A DNA stretch of 64,000 nt from Candidatus Schekmanbacteria bacterium. Its GTDB lineage: Bacteria > CSSED10-310 > JACPHN01. The stretch covers positions 1-64,000 of the forward strand of contig JACPHN010000029.1 in assembly GCA_016188575.1 (NCBI GenBank). Reading direction: 5' to 3'. The notes under the pieces are model-generated. The model saw only the letters and a list, made by a program, of their open reading frames with translations. It ran no database searches and had not been told where the DNA came from. Shown piece after piece: positions 23,479-31,310 of the stretch. Position 1 is the first letter of the stretch, and the number at the start of each line of letters is the position of its first letter. Both the position numbers and the translations under genes were made by a program.

Positions 23479-26280
23479 ATGACCCACCCGAATCGCTCTC
23501 TGACCCTGCTTTCGCTGACCATGGTGCTCGGCACACTCATCCTCTGTCCCGCGCATTCGGTGCGGGCCGACTACGTTCCCCAGGAGCGCGGCGGGACCAC
23601 CAACTGGTTGGTGTCGGAGCTCGAGGGCCTGCTGGAATCCGGCGCCCGCACCGCCACCGAAGAGCTGCTGACCTGGCTCGGCAAGGCCGTGGTTGAATAC
23701 TTCTCCCCCCAGATCGCTGACCTCCTGTTCGGTGGCAGCGGTGACAGCGCGGAAATGAATACTCAGAGAATCATCGACGAGGTGCGCCGGCTGCACGCCG
23801 ATCTCGCCAGCCGCGCGGATGACTCTCTCGACGAGGTCATGACCCAGTACAAGTCCGAGGTCATGGCCACGTTCAACGGCGGCCTGGACAACCTGTCCAA
23901 CTGGCAGGCGTTCCGTGACCCCATCGACCGCATGGACACCACGGATACGCTCCTGTTCACCGCTGAACAGCAGTTCAGCGAGACCCGCCTCCTGCTCGAA
24001 TCCTACCTCTCGGACCCCTCGCCGGACCCGCGCATTCAGTTTCGGCGACTGCAGCTCCTCCAGACGCATGCCACCGCGACCCGCCTCGAGCTGACTACGG
24101 AACAGCTCTATCGGGGCATGGTCGCCATCCGGTCCGCGTTTCGAAGTGCCTACGGGCGCTACGCCGGGCGCGCCGAGTACGACACCTGGACCGCCTCCCT
24201 CAGCAGCGAGCAGATCGAGGAAATCGAGCGGAGCAGTTGGAGCGATGACGCGCTGCCTCGAAAAATCACCGCGGTTCTGGACTTCTACGCCAGCCTCGCC
24301 GAACGCGACGACCTGCGGGCGTATGTCGAGGACATCTTCACGCCCCCGGTCGCTCACATGATGGTGTTCACCGGGAACCGTGAGCTTTTCGACCGCTCCA
24401 GCGAAACCAACGACGAGGGGAGCTGGGGCCTGGGCGGCGAGGTGTACGCGCGCCTCGATGGTGCCCGCTGGTACTATTATGTAGACGTGCCCTCGGCGGA
24501 CTGCCTGGACGGTACCCCATACCGGACTCTCCGCTCCGACGGCCGGTCATTTTGGGCAGAAGACCCAGCCGCGCCGTCAGCCAGCGCGTGCAACCGCTTC
24601 TGGATCGTCGATCCGTCCGTGTCGAACAGCGCGGATCCCGCCTACTATCGCTATCGGGCCAGCATGGACGGCTACGAGATGTGGTATGGCGCCTCGCCTT
24701 ACGACCTCCATAAGGATCTGGTGCACGGAGACCTGGTGCGGGAAATCTACGGGCCCGTGGCGCTGCTCCTGGACGCTCTTCACGCCGAGCACTTCACAGG
24801 GAGCCGGCCGCTCAACCTTTGGGACGAGGTCCTCAACGAGTACGACGTCCAGGTCGGCCTGCTCGCGGCGGGCCAATCCTACGACGAAGCCGTGGCCGTC
24901 GATGCAGCGCTGCGCTCGCGATGCGGCGCCAGCCCCAGCTCGGTGGGGGTGGCCATGTGGTCAGCGATGCTCGCACAGACGGTGGCCAACGGAGGCACGC
25001 CGGTGATGTGCCAGGATGCGCTCGAGCCAGACAACTCCTGGGGCGACGCCGCCGAGCTCCACCCCGGCATGCAGCGCCGGCTCAGCCTGAACGTGCCCGA
25101 TGACGTCGACATCCTGCGCTTCGAGCTCCTGCGAAACCACTCCGTGTTGATTACCGTGGAGCCCGATGAAGCCGCTTTCGCCCTTCCACCCGTCGTCGAG
25201 CTCTGGACCCAGTCCGCCGGCCAGGCGGAGCCCGAGCTCGTCGCGGCAGCAAGCGACCACCCCGACTTCGGGCTCGCCATCGCCCTGCACGCCGCCGCGG
25301 ACGAAACCTATCGCCACGAGATGCTGCGCGCGTTCGTTCGCATCCGTTCGGAGGGGGACGAGACCGGCGCGTACGCTGTCGCGATCCAGACCCGCGGTCC
25401 CGTGCTCCCCGAAGACGGCGGTTCCTTCACCCCGGTAGTCGGGAGCAGCTCCGGCTTGATGGAGTGGCCAAAGAAGCCTGGCGAGGACGGCGCCATCGAG
25501 GTCGAAGAGAGCCCCGATGCGTATCGTCTCGAACCGTCCCCCACCGGCGAGACCGGGGTGGAAGAGATCACCGTTCGCGGCGTCATCCATACCGGGGGCG
25601 AGTGGATCGTCGAGCATTCGGTCTTGGGACAGACCGCCGGCGCCGATCAGGATCCTTATGTGATCTGGGTTCCCGCAGGTCACCGGCTGTCGCTCACCAT
25701 CGCGCCGGTGACCCCGGACGCCGGTCAACCGCACGGCAGGCTCACGGATCCCTGGCTGCAGGCCAGGGCCACCGATGACGCCAGCGGGTGGCCCGAAACC
25801 GGGCACACCCTGTCGGTGACCCCGAACCTGGGCTGCAGCACCGACGGTCGCGACGTACTCCTTCGGGTCGATGGCCTCTTCGACGGCAATTACCGCCGGG
25901 ACACCGGTTCGTACCGACTCACGGCGCGGCTCGAGCGCGTCTCGGATTTCTACCTGGGCAGCTTTTCCGGCCTGTGCACCGTACGCGACGCGGTTGCCGG
26001 CCACCTGGCGCCACTCGCCGGCCGGTGGCGGCCATACGCACCGCTGGAGGAGATTCGGGTGGAGCTGACCGTGGCCAAGATGCCTGCCCGGCCTGGCGAT
26101 CCGTATGTGCTCTACGCGACGACCAAGATCAACGGCAAGGCGGTCGATGTCTTCAAAGTCGAGGCGCTGTCCACTAAGTCAACGCTGCCGTTCAGCAGCC
26201 TTCTCGTCCTGTTCAACACGGCCGAAATGGGGCCGTTGAGCGGGCTGCTGGACAGCCAGGCGCTGCCGAGCGGCAAATAG
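23479..26280 (+). CDS. large secreted protein of unknown function
   Basis: 933 residues from ATG 23479 (GAAAGGAAATCATC ribosome site). Signal peptide about 1-30. Residues 40-290 are helical with repeated LES/LLES motifs; 300-500 is mixed; about 515-650 begins CQDALEPDNSWGDAAEL and DVDILRFELL, resembling bacterial pre-peptidase C-terminal or calcium-binding beta domains that often decorate secreted enzymes. A further beta-rich module occupies 660-850. No catalytic motif was found, so it may be a surface or matrix protein. It has its own sigma-54 promoter and is divergent from the secreted protease. Confidence 0.82.
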   Translation: MTHPNRSLTLLSLTMVLGTLILCPAHSVRADYVPQERGGTTNWLVSELEGLLESGARTATEELLTWLGKAVVEYFSPQIADLLFGGSGDSAEMNTQRIIDEVRRLHADLASRADDSLDEVMTQYKSEVMATFNGGLDNLSNWQAFRDPIDRMDTTDTLLFTAEQQFSETRLLLESYLSDPSPDPRIQFRRLQLLQTHATATRLELTTEQLYRGMVAIRSAFRSAYGRYAGRAEYDTWTASLSSEQIEEIERSSWSDDALPRKITAVLDFYASLAERDDLRAYVEDIFTPPVAHMMVFTGNRELFDRSSETNDEGSWGLGGEVYARLDGARWYYYVDVPSADCLDGTPYRTLRSDGRSFWAEDPAAPSASACNRFWIVDPSVSNSADPAYYRYRASMDGYEMWYGASPYDLHKDLVHGDLVREIYGPVALLLDALHAEHFTGSRPLNLWDEVLNEYDVQVGLLAAGQSYDEAVAVDAALRSRCGASPSSVGVAMWSAMLAQTVANGGTPVMCQDALEPDNSWGDAAELHPGMQRRLSLNVPDDVDILRFELLRNHSVLITVEPDEAAFALPPVVELWTQSAGQAEPELVAAASDHPDFGLAIALHAAADETYRHEMLRAFVRIRSEGDETGAYAVAIQTRGPVLPEDGGSFTPVVGSSSGLMEWPKKPGEDGAIEVEESPDAYRLEPSPTGETGVEEITVRGVIHTGGEWIVEHSVLGQTAGADQDPYVIWVPAGHRLSLTIAPVTPDAGQPHGRLTDPWLQARATDDASGWPETGHTLSVTPNLGCSTDGRDVLLRVDGLFDGNYRRDTGSYRLTARLERVSDFYLGSFSGLCTVRDAVAGHLAPLAGRWRPYAPLEEIRVELTVAKMPARPGDPYVLYATTKINGKAVDVFKVEALSTKSTLPFSSLLVLFNTAEMGPLSGLLDSQALPSGK

Positions 26281-26313
26281 GCTCCGCCGTGCCCGCGCCC
26301 TTGCGTCACCACC

Positions 26314-26334
26314 GCCCCCCGCGAGTGCGGGGGC
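26314..26334. terminator. possible terminator hairpin after the large secreted-protein gene
   Basis: CCCCCCGC-GAGT-GCGGGGG forms a compact GC stem about 35 nt after the stop. There is no U-tract, so intrinsic termination is only possible. Confidence 0.4.
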
Positions 26335-26690
26335 CGGGTCGCGGGGCTTTGGGCCACGCCGCCCTGCCCGTCATTCCCACCTACGAGGAACTGACGGGCC
26401 CGGCGGGAATAACGCTGCCACTCTTCCGTCGCGCCCGCGTCCTACCGCCACCCCCAGGCAGGCGGGCACCCAGGAGCGAAGACAGGGACCACCCGGCCTG
26501 GATTCCCAGCGGCCACGGCCCCTCGCCTCAATTCGCGCCCGGCGGCACCTTCGCTCCGGATGCAAAGCCAGATGATGCCGAAAGGGATAGCCCAATCCGA
26601 TCTCGAAGGTTTCCGAATTCGGGCTCGCCACGCAATCCGCGATGCCGAAAGAGCCGTCGTGGATGCAATGGAACCCGGGGTCGAATGTCT

Positions 26691-26841
26691 GGCGTCGGCG
26701 GAATGTGGTTTGCACCATGGCGAGCGCAATGCGCGTGGCATGCGGCCCCGCACCTCACCTAACCCCGCTTGCGGGGGGAGGCGGGGAGGAGGCGCCTGCG
26801 ACACTTGTAAAGGAGCATCACCCGATGTTCGGCCGACGCCC
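26691..26841. repeat. MITE-like element, copy 3 (shorter)
   Basis: Ends GGCGTCGGCGGAATGTGG (26691) and GATGTTCGGCCGACGCCC (ending 26841) match the termini of the copies at 8899 and 27443. ACTTGTAAAGGA near the right end corresponds to AAGTGTAAAGGA there. The interior differs and includes the CCCCGCTTGCGGGG arm, so it may be a composite. Confidence 0.6.
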
Positions 26842-27047
26842 ATCTTGCCGATTCCTGTAGCACGATAGTCGGTTAAGCGCCTGCCCCACGACTCTCGATT
26901 GCCCGCGGCTCAACTCTGTGCCTCATTCTCACGCACGGCTTCAGCTTCGCGATATCTGGCCAAACCTGGCGCCCGCGAGCAGCGGCCGGGGCCGGTGAGT
27001 GGCGGCCGAGCCTGGCGCGGACCGGCCAGACCGGCCATAATTGCCGC

Positions 27048-27195
27048 AGATAAAACATCTGAGGCGATTCTGGCCGCCAGTTTGCCTCAATTCGCCCAGT
27101 TTCCGGCCACTTTTCGCGCAGATGGCCGTATCTAAGGCGTTTCTGGCCGGTCTTCCAGGAATTTCCCGGCCAGATTCGCGTTAGATGTTTTATCT
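27048..27195. repeat. 148-bp element with inverted ends
   Basis: AGATAAAACATCT (27048-27060) and its exact complement AGATGTTTTATCT (27183-27195) define the ends. Similarity continues inward on both sides (CGATTCTGGCCG against CGAATCTGGCCG). TGGCC/GGCCA recurs about ten times in and around it (26960-27215). AT-rich ends in GC-rich DNA suggest a mobile or structured unit; no protein is supported. Confidence 0.6.
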
Positions 27196-27442
27196 CATCG
27201 GAAAGTGGCCGGTCCATCGCCTGACCCTCGCGCCCTTTGATGGGCAGGTATTTCGGCGGTGTCCTACACGGGCTCCCTTGGTCGCGAGGGGAAGCTTGTC
27301 CATTCACCAAGCGGCCAGGCGTGATCGGCAAGACCTGCAGCCATCGCTGGAGCACATTGCCCCGATTTCCCTACCTCCCCGCGTCGGAGCGTTCGGACGG
27401 GCTAGCAGAAGTTGTAGCTACAGGCGACGAAGAACGTAACCG

Positions 27443-27611
27443 GGCGTCGGCGGAATGTGGCTTACACCTGCGGCCGGTAATCGGGGCGGATCATTCTCGG
27501 GCCGATGATTCCCGGCCCGGCATTGGGGCGCGATGAATCGCGCCTCTGGTCACCGAAGCCTGCGGCGGGAAGAAGTGTAAAGGACGAAACCGGACATTCG
27601 GCCGACGCCCA
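27443..27611. repeat. MITE-like element, copy 2
   Basis: Left end GGGCGTCGGCGGAATGTGG and right end ACATTCGGCCGACGCCC are inverted. The right 140 bp is nearly identical to copy 1 (GGATCATTCTC, CCCGGCCCGGCATTGGGG, CGATGAATCGCGCC, GTGTAAAGGACGAAACCGG). 169 bp in total. Confidence 0.78.
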
Positions 27612-28140
27612 CAATCCGCCCCCGCCTTTCCACCGCCCGTCATGGCCACCGCGGCGAATGGCCGACGGCGCTGACGTGCGACGGTGGCGGGCACGACTTT
27701 GACGCCCATCGTGCGCGCGGACGGCACGTCTACCCCCAGGCATCCGGAGATGACTAGCACCGGCTGGGCTCTGTTAACCCGCCACCCGCCAGCCCTGCGA
27801 AGAGTGAAGAAGAGTGGGCGTAACCGAAACCGCGGAACACGCCAAGACCTGTGTGGGTTTTTTCCTCGCGGACATGATAGGTTAGCCGAAACCAAGAGTG
27901 CGGCCGAACATCTCCGAGCCCATTCGTTACACGCGTCAGGCTTCATCGCGCCCACTCCCGGACACGGATCGCACCATCTCCTCAGAATTCGATAGTTACA
28001 TCGGCGAGTGAGCGAACAGTGAGCTGTAAGTCTCGGCAAGATCGGAATTCGGAGGGATCGCAGCGACACAGCTCCCGCCTACGGAGGAACTCCAGAGGAT
28101 CGGTCCTGCGAACGAATGTCACTTGGAAGAGCCAGGACAC

Positions 28141-28581
28141 CTACCAGACTTCGACGCGCAAGGCCGAGTTGATCTGGGCGAGATCTTGGTACACAGCGTC
28201 GTGGCTGACAAGGACGCAGGACTGATCTAGCGCAGTGGCAGCAATCAAGAAATCAATATTGTGTCTCCTTATGTTCGCGCGATCGATCAGACGCAGGTTC
28301 TTCAGCCCAGACTTCAGCTCCGCGAAATAGCGGGCGACCTGTCCATCAAGAGGAAGAATTGAGAAACTACGCAGAATATGATCTATCTGTTTACGGAGCT
28401 TTTGTTTCATGGAATCCGGTGAGTTGTCGTAGCTGTACTCCAACTCACAGTGGGTCAGTATGGAGATACAAAGCTCATCATCGTCCGCGAGCTGGGCTAC
28501 GCGTCGACTGATAGACGCGTGCTCGGGGACGAAAAGGTCATAAAGATCCGCTACAGTGTCCGTGTCCAATAGATAATTCAT
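28141..28581 (-). CDS. PIN-domain (VapC-like) toxin
   Basis: 146 residues. N-terminal MNYLLDTDTVADLYD supplies the first acidic residues (D6, D8) of the PIN ribonuclease site; ILTHCELEY carries the conserved Glu; NIDFLIAATAL and LVSHD provide the C-terminal acidic pair. PIN toxins cleave RNA in the cytoplasm, classically tRNA or rRNA. Its start overlaps the end of the upstream antitoxin gene (ATGA, 28578-28581), the usual antitoxin-toxin arrangement. Length is normal and the gene appears intact. Confidence 0.85.
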   Translation of the reverse strand: MNYLLDTDTVADLYDLFVPEHASISRRVAQLADDDELCISILTHCELEYSYDNSPDSMKQKLRKQIDHILRSFSILPLDGQVARYFAELKSGLKNLRLIDRANIRRHNIDFLIAATALDQSCVLVSHDAVYQDLAQINSALRVEVW

Positions 28582-28835
28582 GACTCATGATCGTGCTGGA
28601 ATTCGGTGTCGCTACTCCACCGTCGCATGTCTTCCTTCATCTGGCGCCACGTGACCTGGAAGGCTGGATCCTTGAGTGAAGAGTCACTCTCAATACGCTG
28701 GACCATTCTCGCCCACCGGGAGCGGCTTGGTTCGTCAGCGATTCCAAGAAGGGTAGCCAACTTCCGTTCATCGATCGTCTCCAGCTTCTCTGCGATCTCG
28801 GGTGGAAAGTCTCTCTGAACCTGTACTCTTTCCAT
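28578..28835 (-). CDS. putative antitoxin for the PIN toxin
   Basis: 85 residues from ATG 28835; a longer reading to 28892 is open but lacks support. MERVQVQRDFPPEIAEKLET is followed by charged helices and a W-R-Q-M-KEDMRRW segment. I do not recognise a named antitoxin family; the assignment rests on size, acidic/charged composition and four-base overlap with a PIN gene. The C-terminal Trp-containing helix would be a plausible toxin-neutralising region. Confidence 0.62.
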   Translation of the reverse strand: MERVQVQRDFPPEIAEKLETIDERKLATLLGIADEPSRSRWARMVQRIESDSSLKDPAFQVTWRQMKEDMRRWSSDTEFQHDHES

Positions 28836-29198
28836 GTCAGCAACCTCGTCATGGCTTGAGAGAAACGCTGAAAAGCATTTTAACACCGCCAAAAGAAGGT
28901 CTCAAGCCGGCCCGTTCTGAATGTCCGTAAGATCTGTCCCTGAAGGAGCCTTTGTACGTGTCGAATTCGACCTCTCCGAGCGGCCACGGGCTCCATCCTG
29001 GCTTCGGCCAGGTTGGAGGGCCGAAGGTTGGCCGCTCCATCCGACTCCGAAGCCTGGTGCGTGAGACTGCCAAGCACCGTGATGTAAAGATAGCGCCTTG
29101 CACGATTGTTCCAAGCTGATCTATACTTCACGTCATGGAACTCGTCAAACGAAGCATTATCTATCTCTTGTATCTCACGAGCGTTCAGCATCATCTTA
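28836..29198. other. gene-free stretch upstream of the toxin-antitoxin operon
   Basis: No credible gene. It should carry the promoter of the minus-strand toxin module. Composition is less GC-rich than average, consistent with an accessory segment. The IS5-type element begins at its right edge after a TTA. Confidence 0.45.
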
Positions 29199-30199
29199 TA
29201 GAGTGAACGGAAAGCTGATATAGAGAGATACAGAGAAGACAACAGGATGGCTGTGAGGTGGGAAAAGTTTGTCGGTGGACGCAGGTCGGTGGTAGGCTAA
29301 CGGGCACCGCTCTGCCTGTCGGTGCCAATACCTTTCCTCGGACGCCGTGGGCCCGGTACCACCCCGGAGATGCCTCCAATGAATCCTCGACCCTATCCCT
29401 CCGATCTCAGCGATGCGCAATGGGAGCTCATGCGTCCCCTCATAGGCGGCCGAGCACGGTGGTCGCCCCCGCACCGTAGATTTCCGGCGCATCCTCGACG
29501 CCATTCTCTATGTGGTGCGCTCCGGGTGCCAGTGGCGGATGCTTCCCCGCGACTTCGGTCCGATGTCGAGCGTCCACGAGTACTTCCGCCGCTGGGCCAT
29601 CGACGGCACTTGGCGGCGGATCAACGACACCTTGCGCGGCATGGCACGGACGGCGGCTGGTCGCGAGGAGTCGCCCAGTCCGGGCATCATCGATACCCAA
29701 AGCGTCAAGACCAGCGAGGATGGAAGCGAGCGTGAGGTGGGCTACGACGGGCACAAGAAGGTCGATGGTCGAAAACGGCACGCGCTGGTCGATGTCCTGG
29801 GGTTGCTGATCGTGGTGGTGGTGCGCGCCGCCGACATTCAGGATCGTGACGGGGCGCGGCAGGTCTTCGCCGAGCTCCTGGGGTGGCGACTGCCGCGACT
29901 GAAGGCGGTGCCGGCCGATGGGATCTACAACGGCGACATCGGTCCGTGGCTCCTTCGCACCCTTGGCTTGCAGTTGCACGTGGTGGAGCGGCCCGCGGGC
30001 ACCCAGGGGTTCACAGTGGTGCCCAAGCGCTGGGTCGTCGAGCGCACCTTCGCCTGGCTCGGGCGCTGCCGCCGACTCGTCAAGGACTACGAGCGCTTCC
30101 CTGTCTCTAGCGAAGGCTTCATCTCTATCTCCATGATCTCCCTCATGCTTCATAGATTGGCTCGCGTATGAACTCTACAGCTACTTTCCGTACACTCTC
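29199..30199 (+). mobile_element. IS5-family insertion sequence with TTA target duplication
   Basis: Left end TAGAGTGAACGGAAAG and right end (read inward) GAGAGTGTACGGAAAG form imperfect terminal inverted repeats. TTA lies directly outside both ends (29196-29198 and 30200-30202). The 1001-bp unit contains one transposase in two frames. Confidence 0.85.
29379..30171 (+). pseudogene. IS5-family transposase split by a frameshift
   Basis: The first frame from ATG 29379 reads MNPRPYPSDLSDAQWELMRP, the DUF4096-type N-terminus of IS5 transposases. Continuity moves to another frame near 29460 (GRPRTVDFRRILDAILYVV, then RSGCQWRMLPRDF) and runs to 30171 with DTQSVKTS (first D), a middle acidic residue in ADGIYNGDIG and the C-terminal RWVVERTFAWLGRCRRL. 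A one-base insertion explains the shift. Some IS427-group elements use programmed frameshifting, but no slippery A-run is seen, so I treat it as probably inactive. Confidence 0.8.
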
Positions 30200-30237
30200 T
30201 TAGCCGTGGGGAGGCTCAGCAGGAGCTCACGACACTC

Positions 30238-30672
30238 ATGAAGGAAGTTTCCCAAACCCTGCGATATCGCGCCCTCCCGCACGAGGTCTACCAGGTGGTC
30301 GCCGACTTCGACCGCTACCCCGAATTCATGTCCGACCACCAGGCGGCCCAGATCATCGCGCGCTCGGACAGGATCGTCGAAGTCCGGTTCACGATCGTTA
30401 TCGTGAAGGCATTCGACTTCGAGGTCGTACATACGATGGACCCCGGCCGAAGCATCGATTGGGTGCACCGCAAAGGGCCCTTCAAGCACTGCGAAGGGGG
30501 TTGGCACTTTGCTCCTTCCGCGGATGGCCTGGAAACCGACGTCAGGTATCGAATCGCCGTGGACCCGGGTTTTTTCATCCCCGGATTCATTGTGAAGAGT
30601 CTGATCGAAGGCACGCTGCCGCGGACGCTGAATACGTTCAAGGGGCGCGTGGAGGCGCTCTGCGGCAGGTAG
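30238..30672 (+). CDS. RatA/Coq10-type START (SRPBCC) domain protein
   Basis: 144 residues; the whole protein is one SRPBCC fold: ALPHEVYQVVADFDRYPEFM near the start, WHFAPSADGLETDVRYRIAV in the sheet, then the long C-terminal helix LIEGTLPRTLNTFKGRVEAL. Family members include RatA (50S-binding) and the quinone-binding Coq10; the role here cannot be decided. A gene just after an IS end, with AGGAGCTCACGACACTC upstream. Intact length. Confidence 0.85.
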   Translation: MKEVSQTLRYRALPHEVYQVVADFDRYPEFMSDHQAAQIIARSDRIVEVRFTIVIVKAFDFEVVHTMDPGRSIDWVHRKGPFKHCEGGWHFAPSADGLETDVRYRIAVDPGFFIPGFIVKSLIEGTLPRTLNTFKGRVEALCGR

Positions 30673-31010
30673 CGGGGCAGCGTCAACATTGGTCTTGCGA
30701 TTCCTGTGCCACCGCACCAGAATCGCCGTCGGACGTTCAAAAGCAACCGAGCATGACTGCTCGATCGATTCCGACATGACGGCCCAACAGGTATGCGCCT
30801 GCCACATCCACCAGCCGGTATGGCCATGGGAGAAAGACGGGCCCTGCGTCATGCCTGCCTGTGCGGCCCGCTATCTATCAAGGCCGCGAAGTCCCCGGCT
30901 TCCGCCCGGCTTCGCCCCCTTCATGCCGTCCGGTTCGGGTTCCCGCCTGCGTGGGAACGGCGGGCGGTTCTCGAGTCGCGATTTCGGAATCGATCTACCC
31001 GGAACCGGTG
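30673..31010. other. gene-free stretch
   Basis: No supported coding region. GGTTCCCGCCTGCGTGGGAACGGCGGGCGG around 30929-30968 can form a hairpin resembling degenerate intergenic palindromic repeats. Confidence 0.4.
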
Positions 31011-31310
31011 ATGCCCTGCGCCACCCTCGACATCTTCTCGCTCCGCGACAGCGTAGTCGATGAGTACAAGCGCTTTGCCACCTCGTTCACGACGATCCAC
31101 GCTGCCGACATCCGCGAGCAGGTCAAGGCCATCTACGATGAGGGGCGGTACTGGCCAGAGCCGCTCATCCAGATCAGTCCAAGCTACAAGCGGTCGACGG
31201 ACGTCGGCACGCTCGTAACCAGCGGCGTGCTCGAACCGCGGTGCGCGGAGATCTTCCGCGCGCAGGGCACCCCATTGTCGCTGTACAACGGATGTTCCCC
31301 GCCCGATTGA
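31011..31310 (+). pseudogene. 5' fragment of a DEAD/DEAH helicase gene cut by an IS
   Basis: MPCATLDIFSLRDSVVDEY..., then WPEPLIQISPSYKRS, TLVTSGVLEPRCAEIFRAQG, PLSLY: this is the N-terminal domain that precedes the helicase core in large defence-type DEAD/DEAH helicases. The reading frame runs into the IS1634-type terminus at 31287 and stops 24 bases inside it. No continuation of the helicase is found beyond the right IS end, so about 90 residues remain of a protein that is normally many hundreds long. Confidence 0.65.

Larger units (their letters stand above)
26281..28140. other. 1.9-kb gene-free, repeat-rich region
   Basis: Nothing here has convincing coding signal. It holds a GC hairpin (26314-26334), two MITE-like elements (26691-26841, 27443-27611), a repeat arm (26754-26785) and an inverted-repeat unit (27048-27195). 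Sequences near 26368-26420 (GTCATTCCCACC and later GGCGGGAATAACG) look like degenerate palindromic intergenic repeats. It separates the chromosomal block from the accessory region. Confidence 0.6.

Noticed and set aside
26873-27355. 160-codon minus-strand frame with WPG/WPET-like repetition
   Set aside because: The repetition comes from the TGGCC-rich inverted-repeat element; no start context or recognisable domain.
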